Shown: positions 29,509 through 37,864 of the stretch, piece after piece | Layout: the number at the start of each line of letters is the position of its first letter | Position numbering within the stretch: position 1 is the first letter of the stretch | NCBI GenBank assembly: GCA_015223225.1 | Contig: JADFCQ010000002.1 | Location: 558,001-622,000, forward strand | Direction: 5' to 3' | DNA from: Acetobacteraceae bacterium H6797 | GTDB lineage: Bacteria; Pseudomonadota; Alphaproteobacteria; Acetobacterales; Acetobacteraceae | DNA length: 64,000 bases | Notes under the pieces: generated by a model | The model's database searches: none | The model's input: only the letters and a program-made list of their open reading frames with translations | Told to the model about the DNA's origin: nothing | Made by a program: the position numbers and the translations under genes

Positions 29509-30189
29509 ATGGATTTCTTCACGCTCGAACCCGGCACCTTCACCTTCGAGGCCTGGCAATCGCGCTGGGCCATCTGGCAGGGGCTTTCCGCCACCCTCTC
29601 CAGCTCCTTCATCACCATTCTCATCGCGACCTTCGCGGGAACGGTGATGGGCGTAGTGCTGGCCTATGGCTGGAAGCCGCTGCGCTTCCTCGCGCGGCTC
29701 TATGTCGACTTTCTGCGCGGCATTCCCGTGCTGGTGCTGATCCTCTTCACCTATTATGGGCTTTCGCTTTTCGGCATTAACGTGCCGGCCTATTGGGCGG
29801 GCGTCATCGCGCTCTCGGCCTTCGCCACGGCGCATATCGCGGAGACGATCCGCGGCGCGATGGAATCCGTCCCCGCCGGGCAGATGGAAGCGGCCGAGGC
29901 CATCGGCCTCACCTTCCCCAAGCGCGTCTGGTACGTGATCCTGCCGCAGGCCATCCGCCGCGTGCTGCCGCCCTGGGTGAATACGGGGCTGGAGATCGTA
30001 AAGGGCACGACGCTGCTCTCGGTCATCGGCGTGGTGGAGCTGCTGCTCGCCACCCAGCAGATCACGGCGCGCAACTACATGATCATCGACTTCTATCTCT
30101 TCGCCGGCCTGCTTTATCTCATCATCAATTTCGCCATCGCCCAGCTGGGCGCGCTGCTCGAGCGGCGCTTCTCCTACCTGCGCTATTGA
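29509..30189 (+). CDS. Amino acid ABC transporter permease (HisM/GlnP type), second subunit
   Basis: 226-residue integral membrane partner of the preceding permease. GLSATLSSSFITILIATFAGTVMG opens the TM domain, VDFLRGIPVLVLILFTYYGLSLFG is the conserved RG(I/T)P motif, and MEAAEAIGLTFPKRVWYVILPQAIRRVLPPWVN is the EAA coupling loop. It is 10 nt from its neighbours on both sides. Together the two subunits form one pathway through the inner membrane for the amino acid bound by the first gene's product. Confidence 0.93.
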   Translation: MDFFTLEPGTFTFEAWQSRWAIWQGLSATLSSSFITILIATFAGTVMGVVLAYGWKPLRFLARLYVDFLRGIPVLVLILFTYYGLSLFGINVPAYWAGVIALSAFATAHIAETIRGAMESVPAGQMEAAEAIGLTFPKRVWYVILPQAIRRVLPPWVNTGLEIVKGTTLLSVIGVVELLLATQQITARNYMIIDFYLFAGLLYLIINFAIAQLGALLERRFSYLRY

Positions 30190-30199
30190 GGAGCCATCA

Positions 30200-30985
30200 A
30201 TGACGGAACAGGTTCTTCTCCGCGCGATCGACGTGCATAAGAGCTTCGGCGGCGTCGAGGTGCTGAAGGGCATCGATCTCGAAATGCGCCAGGGCCAGGT
30301 CGTCTCCCTCATCGGCGCCTCGGGCTCCGGCAAGACGACCTTCCTGCGCTGCGTGAACATGCTCGAAGAGCACGACGCCGGCGATATCCTGCTCGATGGC
30401 GAGCCGATCGGCTATCGCGTCGAGAATGGCCAGCGCAAGCGGCTGAGCGAGGCGAAGGTCTCGGCGCAGCGGGCGCGGATCGGCATGGTCTTCCAGCAGT
30501 TCAACCTCTTCCCGCATCTGACGGCGGAAGAGAATGTCATGCTGGGCCTCACGAAAGTCCTGGGCAAGAGCAAGGCCGAGGCGCGGGAGATCGCGGGCCA
30601 CTGGCTCGGCAAGGTCGGCCTGTCGCAACGCCGGGGGCATTACCCCTACCAGCTCTCGGGCGGGCAGCAGCAGCGTGTCGCCATGGCCCGCGCGGTGGCG
30701 ATGGAGCCGCGCCTCTTGCTTTTCGACGAGGTGACCAGCGCGCTCGACCCCGAGCTGGTCGCCGAGGTGCTGGGCGTGATGAAGGCGCTGGCGGAATCAG
30801 GGATGACGATGCTGGTCGTCAGCCACGAGATGCTCTTCGTGCGCGAAGTCTCGCATCACGTCGTCTTCATGGATGGCGGGCGCGTCGCCCAGGCGGGCTC
30901 GCCGGCCGAGGTCTTCGACAATCCGCAAAGCGACCGCCTGCGGAATTTCCTCGGCCGCTTCCACGGCCTCTTCGGCAGGGGCTAG
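30200..30985 (+). CDS. Amino acid ABC transporter ATP-binding protein (GlnQ/HisP type)
   Basis: Cytoplasmic ATPase of 261 residues that drives the importer. Walker A is GASGSGKTT, the Q-loop GMVFQQFNLFPHLTAEENV, the signature LSGGQQQR and Walker B LLLFDEVTSALDPE, then the H-loop LVVSHEM. In Walker B Glu is followed by Val instead of the common Pro (DEVTS), seen in part of this family. It is the last gene of the operon; its stop codon overlaps by 4 nt that of the convergent histidine kinase. Confidence 0.95.
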   Translation: MTEQVLLRAIDVHKSFGGVEVLKGIDLEMRQGQVVSLIGASGSGKTTFLRCVNMLEEHDAGDILLDGEPIGYRVENGQRKRLSEAKVSAQRARIGMVFQQFNLFPHLTAEENVMLGLTKVLGKSKAEAREIAGHWLGKVGLSQRRGHYPYQLSGGQQQRVAMARAVAMEPRLLLFDEVTSALDPELVAEVLGVMKALAESGMTMLVVSHEMLFVREVSHHVVFMDGGRVAQAGSPAEVFDNPQSDRLRNFLGRFHGLFGRG

Positions 30986-31611
30986 GCTCTGGGAAGCGGG
31001 ATCGTCAGGCTCGCTGTGGTGAGCCCGGCATCCCGCTTCAGCCCGAGCGTGCCGCCGATATCATTGGCCAGCGCCCGCATGAGCATGGTGCCCTCGCCCT
31101 GCCCCGGGCTGCGGCCGAGGCCCCAGCCATCGTCCGAGACGCGCAGGATGAGGCCCAGCGAGGCGCGCTCGACGAATTCCACGCGGATGCGGCCACGGAT
31201 ACGGTCATGCATCCCGTGCTTCACCGCATTGGCCACCATCTCCTGCGCCACGCGCAGCACCGGCATGGCGATCTCGCCCGGGCAGTCGCGCCGGACGTCG
31301 ATGTCGAGCGCGATCTGCTGAACCGCGTTGGCCTGCGCGGCCACGGTATGCCGGCAGAGCCGCTCCAGCCGGTCCGCGAAGGGCCCCGGTGCGACGGTGA
31401 AGCCGAAGAGCAGGTCCGCGACATTCACCGCCGCGCGGATGCGCTGGTCGATCTGCCGCGCGATGCGCCGCGTCTCCTCGCTCTCCCCCGCTTCAGCCGC
31501 GATGGCAACCTCGCAGAGCAGGCGCTGCCAGGTATTGCCGACATGGTGCCGCAACTGCCGCAGGCTCAGCGCCTCCGACGGAGAGGCGGCCTCGGGAGGT
31601 AGAAGCTGCAT
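30982..31611 (-). CDS. Small soluble histidine kinase (HWE/HisKA_2-like) without sensor domain
   Basis: About 209 residues from the ATG at 31611. The H-box-like LRQLRHHVGNTWQRLL near residues 17-32 offers the phospho-accepting His, as in HisKA_2/HWE kinases (HHRVKNNLQ). The ATPase half has an N-box EMVANAVKHGM, a G1 box DDGWGLG and a TMLMRALANDIGGTL G2 region. There is no membrane segment and no PAS or GAF domain, so it must sense through a partner or act in a phosphorelay. No response regulator lies next to it. ATG 31653 is an alternative start, but AGGAG lies upstream of 31611. Divergent from the DUF6502 gene across an unusual set of palindromes. Confidence 0.75.
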   Translation of the reverse strand: MQLLPPEAASPSEALSLRQLRHHVGNTWQRLLCEVAIAAEAGESEETRRIARQIDQRIRAAVNVADLLFGFTVAPGPFADRLERLCRHTVAAQANAVQQIALDIDVRRDCPGEIAMPVLRVAQEMVANAVKHGMHDRIRGRIRVEFVERASLGLILRVSDDGWGLGRSPGQGEGTMLMRALANDIGGTLGLKRDAGLTTASLTIPLPRA

Positions 31612-31666
31612 CGGGAGCGGGTCTCCTGCCGGAGCGGGCTTGGCGATATGCATGCGATGCTTATGA

Positions 31667-31714
31667 GTGGGAAAAAATCCCACGTCAACGGTTAACGTGG
31701 GCTGTTTTCCCACG
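31667..31714. promoter_or_regulatory. Nested CCCACG palindromes between kinase and DUF6502 gene
   Basis: Four CCCAC(G) half-sites alternate in orientation: GTGGGA-5nt-TCCCAC (31667-31683), CCCACGT-9nt-ACGTGGG (31679-31701) and CGTGGG-7nt-CCCACG (31696-31714). The middle one is a 23-nt palindrome with a single mismatched pair. They overlap like tandem operators, in the 145-bp divergent gap. The binding protein is unknown. Confidence 0.6.
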
Positions 31715-31756
31715 CAGCGCGTGCTAGGACGCCAGTAACAACCCAAGCCAGCGACC

Positions 31757-32590
31757 TTGACCGCGCATACGCCCCCCGCCTCCGCCCTGTTGCGCCCCCT
31801 TGCCCGGCTGCTGCGGCCCCTGCTGCGGCTGCTGATCAAGGGCGGGCTGACCTACCCGGTCTTCGCCGACCTGGTGCGGGGGCTTTACGTGGAGCAGGCC
31901 GCGCAATTGCTGCCCGAGCCGGGCGCCCGCACCGATAGCCGCCTGAGCCTGCTGACGGGCGTGCATCGCAAGGAGATCCGCCGCCTGCGGGAGAGCGCCG
32001 GCGAGGCGCCGGAAATCCCGCCCGTGGTGACGCTGAGCAGCCAGATCATCGCCCGCTGGCTCGGCAAGCCCGCCTATACGGATGCCGCCGGCGGGCCGCT
32101 CCCCCTGCCCCGTGCCGCCGCCGATGGCGCGCCGTCCTTCGAGCAGCTCGTCGCCACCGTCACGACCGACCTCCGCCCCCGCACCGTGCTGGACGATTGG
32201 CTGAGCCAGGGCATCGTCTCGCTCGATGCCGAGGAGCGGGTGGTGCTGAACGCGCAGGCCTTCCTGCCGCGCCAGGGCAGCGACGAGCAGCTCTATTATT
32301 TCACCCGCAATCTGCACGACCACATGGCCGCCGCCACGGCCAATCTCGCCAGTGAGGTGCCGCCTTTCCTCGACCGCGCCGTGCATTACGACCGCCTGTC
32401 GCCCACCGTCGCGGCGAGGATGGAGGAGATCGGCCGCGCGGCCGCCCAGCGCATGCTGGTCGAGATCAACCGCGAGGTGCTGGCCCTGCTCGAGGCCGAG
32501 GGCGAGGCGCCGCCGGGCACCCCGACGCGGCGCGTCAATCTCGGCGTCTATCTCTATGCCGAGGATGAACCGCGCGAGGGGCGCACCTGA
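31757..32590 (+). CDS. DUF6502 family protein
   Basis: 277 residues. The N-terminal third (LLRPLARLLRPLLRLLIKGGLTYPVFADLVRGLYVEQA, then SLLTGVHRKEIRRLRE) looks like a winged-helix or HTH with the phrase TGVHRKEI typical of DUF6502 proteins; the C-terminal half has long helices (RMEEIGRAAAQRMLVEINREVLALLEAE). The family has no proven function; a DNA-binding role is a guess. The only in-frame start is TTG at 31757 with no visible ribosome site, so the mRNA could be nearly leaderless. It overlaps the next gene by one base (TGATG); DUF6502 and DUF5666 genes often travel as a pair. Confidence 0.8.
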   Translation: MTAHTPPASALLRPLARLLRPLLRLLIKGGLTYPVFADLVRGLYVEQAAQLLPEPGARTDSRLSLLTGVHRKEIRRLRESAGEAPEIPPVVTLSSQIIARWLGKPAYTDAAGGPLPLPRAAADGAPSFEQLVATVTTDLRPRTVLDDWLSQGIVSLDAEERVVLNAQAFLPRQGSDEQLYYFTRNLHDHMAAATANLASEVPPFLDRAVHYDRLSPTVAARMEEIGRAAAQRMLVEINREVLALLEAEGEAPPGTPTRRVNLGVYLYAEDEPREGRT

Positions 32591-33831
32591 TGCGCCGCTC
32601 TCTCGCGCTGCTCCTGGCCCTCGCCCTAGCGGCCTGCACCGCCACGCCCCCGCCGCCGAAGAACGAGCCCGTGGCCGACCAGCCGGGCATGTGCCGCATC
32701 GGCCCCGATGGCGGGCCGCCCGCGAATGCGCAACTCGCCGACCGGGGCATCGGCGGTACCGGGATTTCCGCCGAAGGCGATCGCGGCATCGGTGGCACGG
32801 GCATCATCGGCGTCATCACCGGCTTCGCCAGCATCTGCGTGAACGGGCTGGAGGTGGAATACGATCCATCGCTCCTCCCGCCCGCCCCCGCCCATGGCCT
32901 GCCCCCAGGCCCGCGCGTCGGGCAGCTGGTGATCATCGAGGCCGGCGGCTCGGCCGATACGCTCCGCGCCCGGCGGATCGAGACGCGATACGAGGTTTCC
33001 GGCCCCGTCGAGCAGCTTCGCGGCCAGGAAGGCTTGAGGGTCGCGGGGCAGGAGATCCGCTTCGCGCCGGGCATGGCGGGCGAGATGGTGCTGCAGCCGG
33101 GCGATTGGGCCGCGGTGAGCGGGCTGCAGCAGCCCGACGGCCGCATCCTGGCCACGCGCATCGACCGCCGCCAGCCGGGGCCGATCACCATCCATGGCGT
33201 GCTGCGGCGGGATGGCGACGGGCTTCGCCTCGGCGCGCTGCGTCTTACGCCGGGCCTCGCGGCCGGGTTCCGGGCGGGGCAGGCCGTCGAGGCGCTGGCC
33301 CATGCCACGGGCGAGGCCATCGTCATCGACAGCATCGGCCCCGACCTGCTGCTCAGCGACCCGGCCGAGCTTTTCCCGCCGGAGACGGAGCGGCTGGTGG
33401 TCGAATCCTACATCACCATCGGTGCGGGCTGGATGGGGCTCGGCACGGGCGAGTTCCGCGCAGCGGCCAATGGCCCCTATGCACCGGGCATGACACGTCG
33501 CGCGGTGCTCGATGCGCGGAGGCAGGCCAATGGCGGCTTCTCGGCCACCGACCTGCGCAATCCCGGCCAGGCACCGGGGATGCGGGCGATGGACGGCTTC
33601 GGCGGCGCCGGGCGGATGGGCGGCCATGGCGATGCGGGCCGGGATCGCGCCGGCCGCACGGGCCGCATGCCGGGCGGTGCGCGCCCCATGGGCGGGGCGC
33701 CGCTTCAAGGCGGCGGGGGAATGCAGCCGGGGCTGGAGCCCGTGCCGAATTCGCCCGGCCCCTTCCTCTCGCCCGGCGGCATGCCCGGCGGGGGTGGGAT
33801 TGGCGGAGGCCCCGGCTTCCCTAGCCGATAG
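32590..33831 (+). CDS. DUF5666 domain lipoprotein
   Basis: 413 residues. The leader ends in the lipobox LALAAC (Cys near 16), so it is membrane-anchored. The mature part has the DUF5666 opening DRGIGGTG-I-x-DRGIGGTGIIGVITGFASICVNGLEVEYD, in which RGIGGTG is duplicated, then repeated small beta-barrel units (VGQLVIIEAG, GDWAAVSGLQQPDGRILATRI, IHGVLRRDGDGL). The last ~90 residues are Gly/Met/Pro-rich and look disordered. Function unknown; the repeated OB-like units suggest binding of a polymer or ligand at the envelope. Coupled to the DUF6502 gene; the 3' end overlaps the convergent methyltransferase by 11 nt. Confidence 0.82.
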   Translation: MRRSLALLLALALAACTATPPPPKNEPVADQPGMCRIGPDGGPPANAQLADRGIGGTGISAEGDRGIGGTGIIGVITGFASICVNGLEVEYDPSLLPPAPAHGLPPGPRVGQLVIIEAGGSADTLRARRIETRYEVSGPVEQLRGQEGLRVAGQEIRFAPGMAGEMVLQPGDWAAVSGLQQPDGRILATRIDRRQPGPITIHGVLRRDGDGLRLGALRLTPGLAAGFRAGQAVEALAHATGEAIVIDSIGPDLLLSDPAELFPPETERLVVESYITIGAGWMGLGTGEFRAAANGPYAPGMTRRAVLDARRQANGGFSATDLRNPGQAPGMRAMDGFGGAGRMGGHGDAGRDRAGRTGRMPGGARPMGGAPLQGGGGMQPGLEPVPNSPGPFLSPGGMPGGGGIGGGPGFPSR

Positions 33832-34705
33832 CCTTCTTCACCGCCGCGATCTGCTCGGGGAAGATGCCGCAGCAGCCGCCGATGATGCTGGCGCCACGGC
33901 GGCGCCAGTCGATGGCGCAGGCGCAATAGGCCTCTTCGCCAAGATCGACGCGCAGCCTGGAAAGTCCTGCATTGGCTTCGCTCCCGCCCCCGCGCGGCGG
34001 GAAGGCATTGGCATAGACGCCGACGCGGATGCCCGAGCCCGCCAGCGCGGCCGTGGCGGCATCGATGGCAGCCCCCATCACCTCAGGCTGGCTGCAATTG
34101 AACAGCACCGCCTCGGCGCCCAGCGCCTTCATGGCCAGCGCCGCCTCGGCCACCGGCTCGCCGGAGCGGAGCTTCGCGGTCGGGCGGGCCGGGTCGTCAT
34201 CCTCGATGGTGAAGGAGACCCAGAGCGGCTTGCCGGTGGCCTTCATCGCCGTCGCGGCGGCGGTGGCTTCGGCGATGGAACTGGTGGTCTCGGCGAGGAA
34301 GAGGTCCACATAGGGCGCCTGCTCCTCCACCAGCACCTTCAGCAGGTCGGGCGCGCGGGCGGCGTCGAAGAGATCGGGGCGGTAGGAGCCGAAGAGCGGC
34401 GGCAGCGAACCCGCGACGACCGTGCCCGGCACCTCGTCGGCCGCCTGGCGCGCGAGGCGGGCGGCGAGGCCGATCAGCCGGGCGCCATCGCGCGCGAAGA
34501 CCTCTTCGCCCACATGGAAAGGCACCACGGCATAGGCATTGGTGGTGATCACCCCGGCGCCGGCCGCGATATATTGCCGATGGGCTTCGAGCACCGTCTC
34601 CGGCGCCTCCATCAGCGCCAGCGCGGACCATTCCGGCTGCTTGAACGGCGCGCCCATGCGGGCGAGCAGGCGGCCCATGCCGCCGTCGAGGATAGTGGTC
34701 ATCAT
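33821..34705 (-). CDS. Homocysteine S-methyltransferase family protein
   Basis: Zinc-dependent methyltransferase with a (beta/alpha)8 barrel, 294 residues. The zinc triad is C204 (FNCSQPEVM) and C278-C279 (GGCCG). The family moves a methyl group from S-methylmethionine or betaine to homocysteine to give methionine. LDGGMG at 7-12 is the usual N-terminal barrel strand. It follows an amino acid ABC transporter: its start codon overlaps the end of the ATPase gene (34702-34705), so it is the last gene of that operon and probably acts on an imported methyl donor. The methyl donor is not known. Confidence 0.9.
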   Translation of the reverse strand: MMTTILDGGMGRLLARMGAPFKQPEWSALALMEAPETVLEAHRQYIAAGAGVITTNAYAVVPFHVGEEVFARDGARLIGLAARLARQAADEVPGTVVAGSLPPLFGSYRPDLFDAARAPDLLKVLVEEQAPYVDLFLAETTSSIAEATAAATAMKATGKPLWVSFTIEDDDPARPTAKLRSGEPVAEAALAMKALGAEAVLFNCSQPEVMGAAIDAATAALAGSGIRVGVYANAFPPRGGGSEANAGLSRLRVDLGEEAYCACAIDWRRRGASIIGGCCGIFPEQIAAVKKAIG

Positions 34706-35481
34706 GTGCGGTTCAGATGGCTCGTGACGAAGCGGCGGGTGCGGTCGGAGATCGGGTCGGTGAAGACCTGGGCCGGCGGCCCCTCCTCCTCCACCACGCC
34801 CTGGTGAAGGAAAATGCCGCGCGTCGAGACGTCGCGGGCGAAATTCATCTCATGGGTGACAATCAGCATGGTCCGGCCCTCTTCGGCGAGGCCGCGGATC
34901 ACCCGCAGCACCTCGCCTACCAGTTCCGGATCGAGCGCGCTGGTCGGCTCGTCGAAAAGCAGCGCGCGGGGGCGCATGGCGAGCGCGCGGGCGATGGCGA
35001 CGCGCTGCTGCTGGCCGCCCGAGAGCTGGCTCGGCCAGGCATCGCGCTTTTCGGCAAGCCCAACCTTCTCGAGCAGCACCTCGGCCTCGGCCACGCAATC
35101 CTTGCGGTCACGGCCCTGCACATGCACTGGCGCCTCGATGACATTCTGCAGCACCGTCATATGCGACCAGAGATTGAAGCTCTGGAAGACGAAGCCCAGC
35201 GACTGCCGCATCCGCTGCACCCTGGCCCGATCGGCCCGGGCGAGCGGCCCGCCGCTCAACGTCACCACATCGCCCGCCACCTGCACCTGCCCGGCATCGG
35301 GCGTCTCCAGGAAGGGGATGCAGCGCAGCAGCGTGCTCTTGCCCGAGCCGGAGGCGCCGATGATGGCGATGACCTCGCCATCCTTCGCCTCGAGGTCGAT
35401 GCCCTTCAGCACCTCGTTCTGGCCGAAGCGCTTGCGGAGGCCCCGGAGGCCGATGACGGTGTCGCCGATCGCGGTGCTCAT
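34702..35481 (-). CDS. Amino acid ABC transporter ATP-binding protein (second cassette)
   Basis: 259 residues from the ATG at 35481 (MSTAIGDTVIGLRGLRKRFG). Walker A GASGSGKST, Q-loop GFVFQSFNLWSHMTVLQNV, signature LSGGQQQR, Walker B LLFDEPTSALDPE and LIVTHEMNFARDV. The QSFNLWSHMTVLQN text is that of the HisP/OccP branch, which serves basic amino acids and opines. The frame is open 180 nt upstream but that is the 3' part of the permease in another frame. It overlaps the permease by 4 nt and the methyltransferase start by 4 nt. Confidence 0.94.
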   Translation of the reverse strand: MSTAIGDTVIGLRGLRKRFGQNEVLKGIDLEAKDGEVIAIIGASGSGKSTLLRCIPFLETPDAGQVQVAGDVVTLSGGPLARADRARVQRMRQSLGFVFQSFNLWSHMTVLQNVIEAPVHVQGRDRKDCVAEAEVLLEKVGLAEKRDAWPSQLSGGQQQRVAIARALAMRPRALLFDEPTSALDPELVGEVLRVIRGLAEEGRTMLIVTHEMNFARDVSTRGIFLHQGVVEEEGPPAQVFTDPISDRTRRFVTSHLNRT

Positions 35482-36167
35482 GCCGCTTCCTTCACGCGAT
35501 AGGGCGTCAGCCACCGCTCGAAGGCCCAGATGAGCCGCGAGATGATGAAGGTGAGCCCGAGATAGATGACAGCGGCACAGAGGAAGACCTCGAAGGGCCG
35601 GAAAGTATCCGCGATGATCGCCCGCGCGACGCCCGTGACTTCCATCAAGGTGATGGTGCTGCACAGCGCCGTCGAGCGCGTCATGGAGATGATCTCATTG
35701 CCATAGGCCGGCAGCGCCTGGCGGATGGCCAGCGGCAGGACGATGCGCCGCGCCATGGTCAAGCGCCCCATGCCGGCGACGCGCGCCGCCTCGATCGCGC
35801 CCTGCGGCACGGCCTTAAGCCCGCCGCGCAGGATCTCGGCGGCATAGGCGGCATCGCAGAGCATGAGCGCCAGCAGCGCGCAGAAATAGGGCTCGCGCAG
35901 GAAGGGCCAGAAGACGCTTTCCCGCACCGTCGCGAATTGGCCAAGCCCGTAATAGATCATGAAGAGCTGCACGAGCAGCGGCGTGCCGCGGAAGACGAAG
36001 ATGTAGAAATCCGCGATCCAGGCGCCGGGCCGCGAGGTTTGCCGCAGCGCCACCAGCAGCAGCGCCAGCACCGCACCGCCCGCGACGGAGCCTGCGGCGA
36101 GTTGCAGCGTCAGCGGAATGCCCGCGAGCAGCTTGAGGAAGGTGTCGAGGAGGAAGGGGAAATCCAT
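35478..36167 (-). CDS. Amino acid ABC transporter permease (HisM type), second cassette
   Basis: 229 residues, integral membrane. GIPLTLQLAAGSVAGGAVLALLLVAL opens the TM domain; YIFVFRGTPLLVQLFMIYYGLGQF is the conserved RGTP motif; AIEAARVAGMGRLTMARRIVLPLAIRQALPAYGNE is the EAA loop. The HisM-like form matches the HisQ-like partner encoded 3 nt upstream. It overlaps the ATPase gene by ATGA, so translation is coupled. Confidence 0.93.
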   Translation of the reverse strand: MDFPFLLDTFLKLLAGIPLTLQLAAGSVAGGAVLALLLVALRQTSRPGAWIADFYIFVFRGTPLLVQLFMIYYGLGQFATVRESVFWPFLREPYFCALLALMLCDAAYAAEILRGGLKAVPQGAIEAARVAGMGRLTMARRIVLPLAIRQALPAYGNEIISMTRSTALCSTITLMEVTGVARAIIADTFRPFEVFLCAAVIYLGLTFIISRLIWAFERWLTPYRVKEAA

Positions 36168-36170
36168 GGC

Positions 36171-36902
36171 TCAGCCCCTCGCCCGCGCGCCCGGCTGCCC
36201 GCGCATCGACCATGCCTCCGCCGCGCGGAACAGCAGGCCCGAGACGCTGGTGATGGCGAGATAGATGCAAAGCCCGACACCGAAGAAGAAGAAGGGCAGT
36301 TCCGTGGAACCGGCGGCGATATTCACTTGGCGCAGCGTTTCCACCAGGCCCGTGACGGAAACCAGCGCGGATTCCTTGATCACCGATTGCCACTGATTGC
36401 CCATGCCCGGCAGCGCCGTGCGCAGCGCCTGGGGGAAGATGATGCGGCGGAACATCAGCCAGCGGCCCATGCCCACCACCTTCGCCGCCTCCAGCTCCCC
36501 GCGCGGAATGGCGTGATAGGCGCCGCGCAGCACCTCGCCCTGGCCCGCGCCGGAGATGAGCGCGATGGCCAGCACGCCGGCCAGGAAGCCGCTGATATCG
36601 ACCGGGCCGTCGAAGCCCATGGCCTTGGCCACGGCCGCGGCCACCTGCCGCCCGCCGAAATAGAAGAGATAGATCACCAACAGGTCGGGGATGCCCCGGA
36701 GCAGGATGGTATAGCCCTCGGCCAGCCAGCGGAGCGGCCGGTTGCCCGCCGTCTTCGCCCAGGCCGAGAGCGTGCCCAGCACGGAGCCGCCCAGGAAGGC
36801 GAGCGCGGAGACGGCCACCGTCATCCAAGCCGCCCGCAGCAGCGCCATGCCCCAGCCCTCCGGCCCGAAGCCGATCAGGGCCAGGTCATCCCAAGTCATC
36901 AC
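36171..36902 (-). CDS. Amino acid ABC transporter permease (HisQ type), second cassette
   Basis: 243-residue permease with VSALAFLGGSVLGTLSAWAK, YTILLRGIPDLLVIYLFYFGG (RGIPDLL is the HisQ form) and the EAA loop ELEAAKVVGMGRWLMFRRIIFPQALRTALPGMGN. It has an unusually positive tail (MRGQPGARARG). It pairs with the following HisM-type subunit. Lies 16 nt after the binding-protein gene. Confidence 0.92.
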   Translation of the reverse strand: MMTWDDLALIGFGPEGWGMALLRAAWMTVAVSALAFLGGSVLGTLSAWAKTAGNRPLRWLAEGYTILLRGIPDLLVIYLFYFGGRQVAAAVAKAMGFDGPVDISGFLAGVLAIALISGAGQGEVLRGAYHAIPRGELEAAKVVGMGRWLMFRRIIFPQALRTALPGMGNQWQSVIKESALVSVTGLVETLRQVNIAAGSTELPFFFFGVGLCIYLAITSVSGLLFRAAEAWSMRGQPGARARG

Positions 36903-36918
36903 CGCCCGTTGCTCCGGC

Positions 36919-37782
36919 TCAGTACACGCCGACCGGGGTGATGTCGTATTCGAAATGCTTCATGATGAGCTTCGTCAGCGTGCCCTCGGCATGGACGGCC
37001 TTGAGCGCGGCGTCGAACTTCTCCTTCAGTTCCGGGTCGGACTTGCGCAGGCCCACGGCCGAGCCGCGGCCCAGCAGCCCGCCGGTGAAGGCGAAGCCCG
37101 TCAGCACCTGCTCGCCGCGCGAGCGCTTGGCGGCGGCATACATATTCGCGCCCGAGGCCAGCACCACGTCCACGCGGCCGGCCTTGAGGTCGAGCAGGGA
37201 TTCGGGGCTGGTCGGATAGGTGCGGATCGTCACCACGTCCTTGAGATAGGTGTTCAGGAAGTCGGCCTGGATGGTCGAGACCTGCACGCCCACCGTCTTG
37301 CCCTGGAGCAGCGGCTTGATCGCGTCCAGCGCGGCGCGGAACTTGGCTTCCTCGCCGAGGAGGATGCGCTCGCCCTGGCCCGGGAGCTTCTCGAGCGAGG
37401 AGCCCTTCATGGTCAGGAAGGTCGAGGGGCTGTTCGCATAGGGCAGCGAGAAGGCGATGACCTCCTCGCGCTTGGGCGTGATGGAGACGGCGTCCATGAT
37501 CGCGTCATACTTGCCGTCGGTCAGGCCGGCGATCATGCCGTTCCACTCCACCGCCTGCATGCTGGCGGGAATGCCCATTTTCTTCGACAGCTCGACCAGC
37601 AGCTCCGGCTCGAAGCCGATCAGCTGGCCGCTCGGGGAGGTCGCGTTATAGGGGGCATAGGAGCCCTCGGTCGCGACCTTGATCGAGGTCCAGTCCTTGG
37701 CGCGGGCGGGGCGGCCGGCGGCGAGGCTCGCGCCGCCAAGGGCGGCAGCGCCCAGGAGGGCGGAACGGCGGGTGATCAGCAT
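36919..37782 (-). CDS. Amino acid ABC transporter substrate-binding protein (second cassette)
   Basis: Periplasmic family 3 binding protein, 287 residues from ATG 37782. The leader MLITRRSALLGAAALGG has paired Arg and a hydrophobic core ending RPARA, so Tat or Sec export. The mature part has VATEGSYAPYNATSPSGQLIGFEPELLVELSKKMG and AIMDAVSITPKREEVIAFSLPYA, text of the Lys/Arg/ornithine/octopine branch (HisJ/OccT/NocT). This suggests a basic amino acid or opine-like ligand; it is inference. The upstream in-frame ATG at 37821 is rejected because it lacks a signal-like start. First gene of the cassette. Confidence 0.9.
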   Translation of the reverse strand: MLITRRSALLGAAALGGASLAAGRPARAKDWTSIKVATEGSYAPYNATSPSGQLIGFEPELLVELSKKMGIPASMQAVEWNGMIAGLTDGKYDAIMDAVSITPKREEVIAFSLPYANSPSTFLTMKGSSLEKLPGQGERILLGEEAKFRAALDAIKPLLQGKTVGVQVSTIQADFLNTYLKDVVTIRTYPTSPESLLDLKAGRVDVVLASGANMYAAAKRSRGEQVLTGFAFTGGLLGRGSAVGLRKSDPELKEKFDAALKAVHAEGTLTKLIMKHFEYDITPVGVY

Positions 37783-37864
37783 GATGGGGAGGCTCCCTTG
37801 GAACTGCCGCCTCAGGACCAAAAACCCGCCCCCCTGTCAAGGAAAGGTCATGGTTGGAGCGCCG

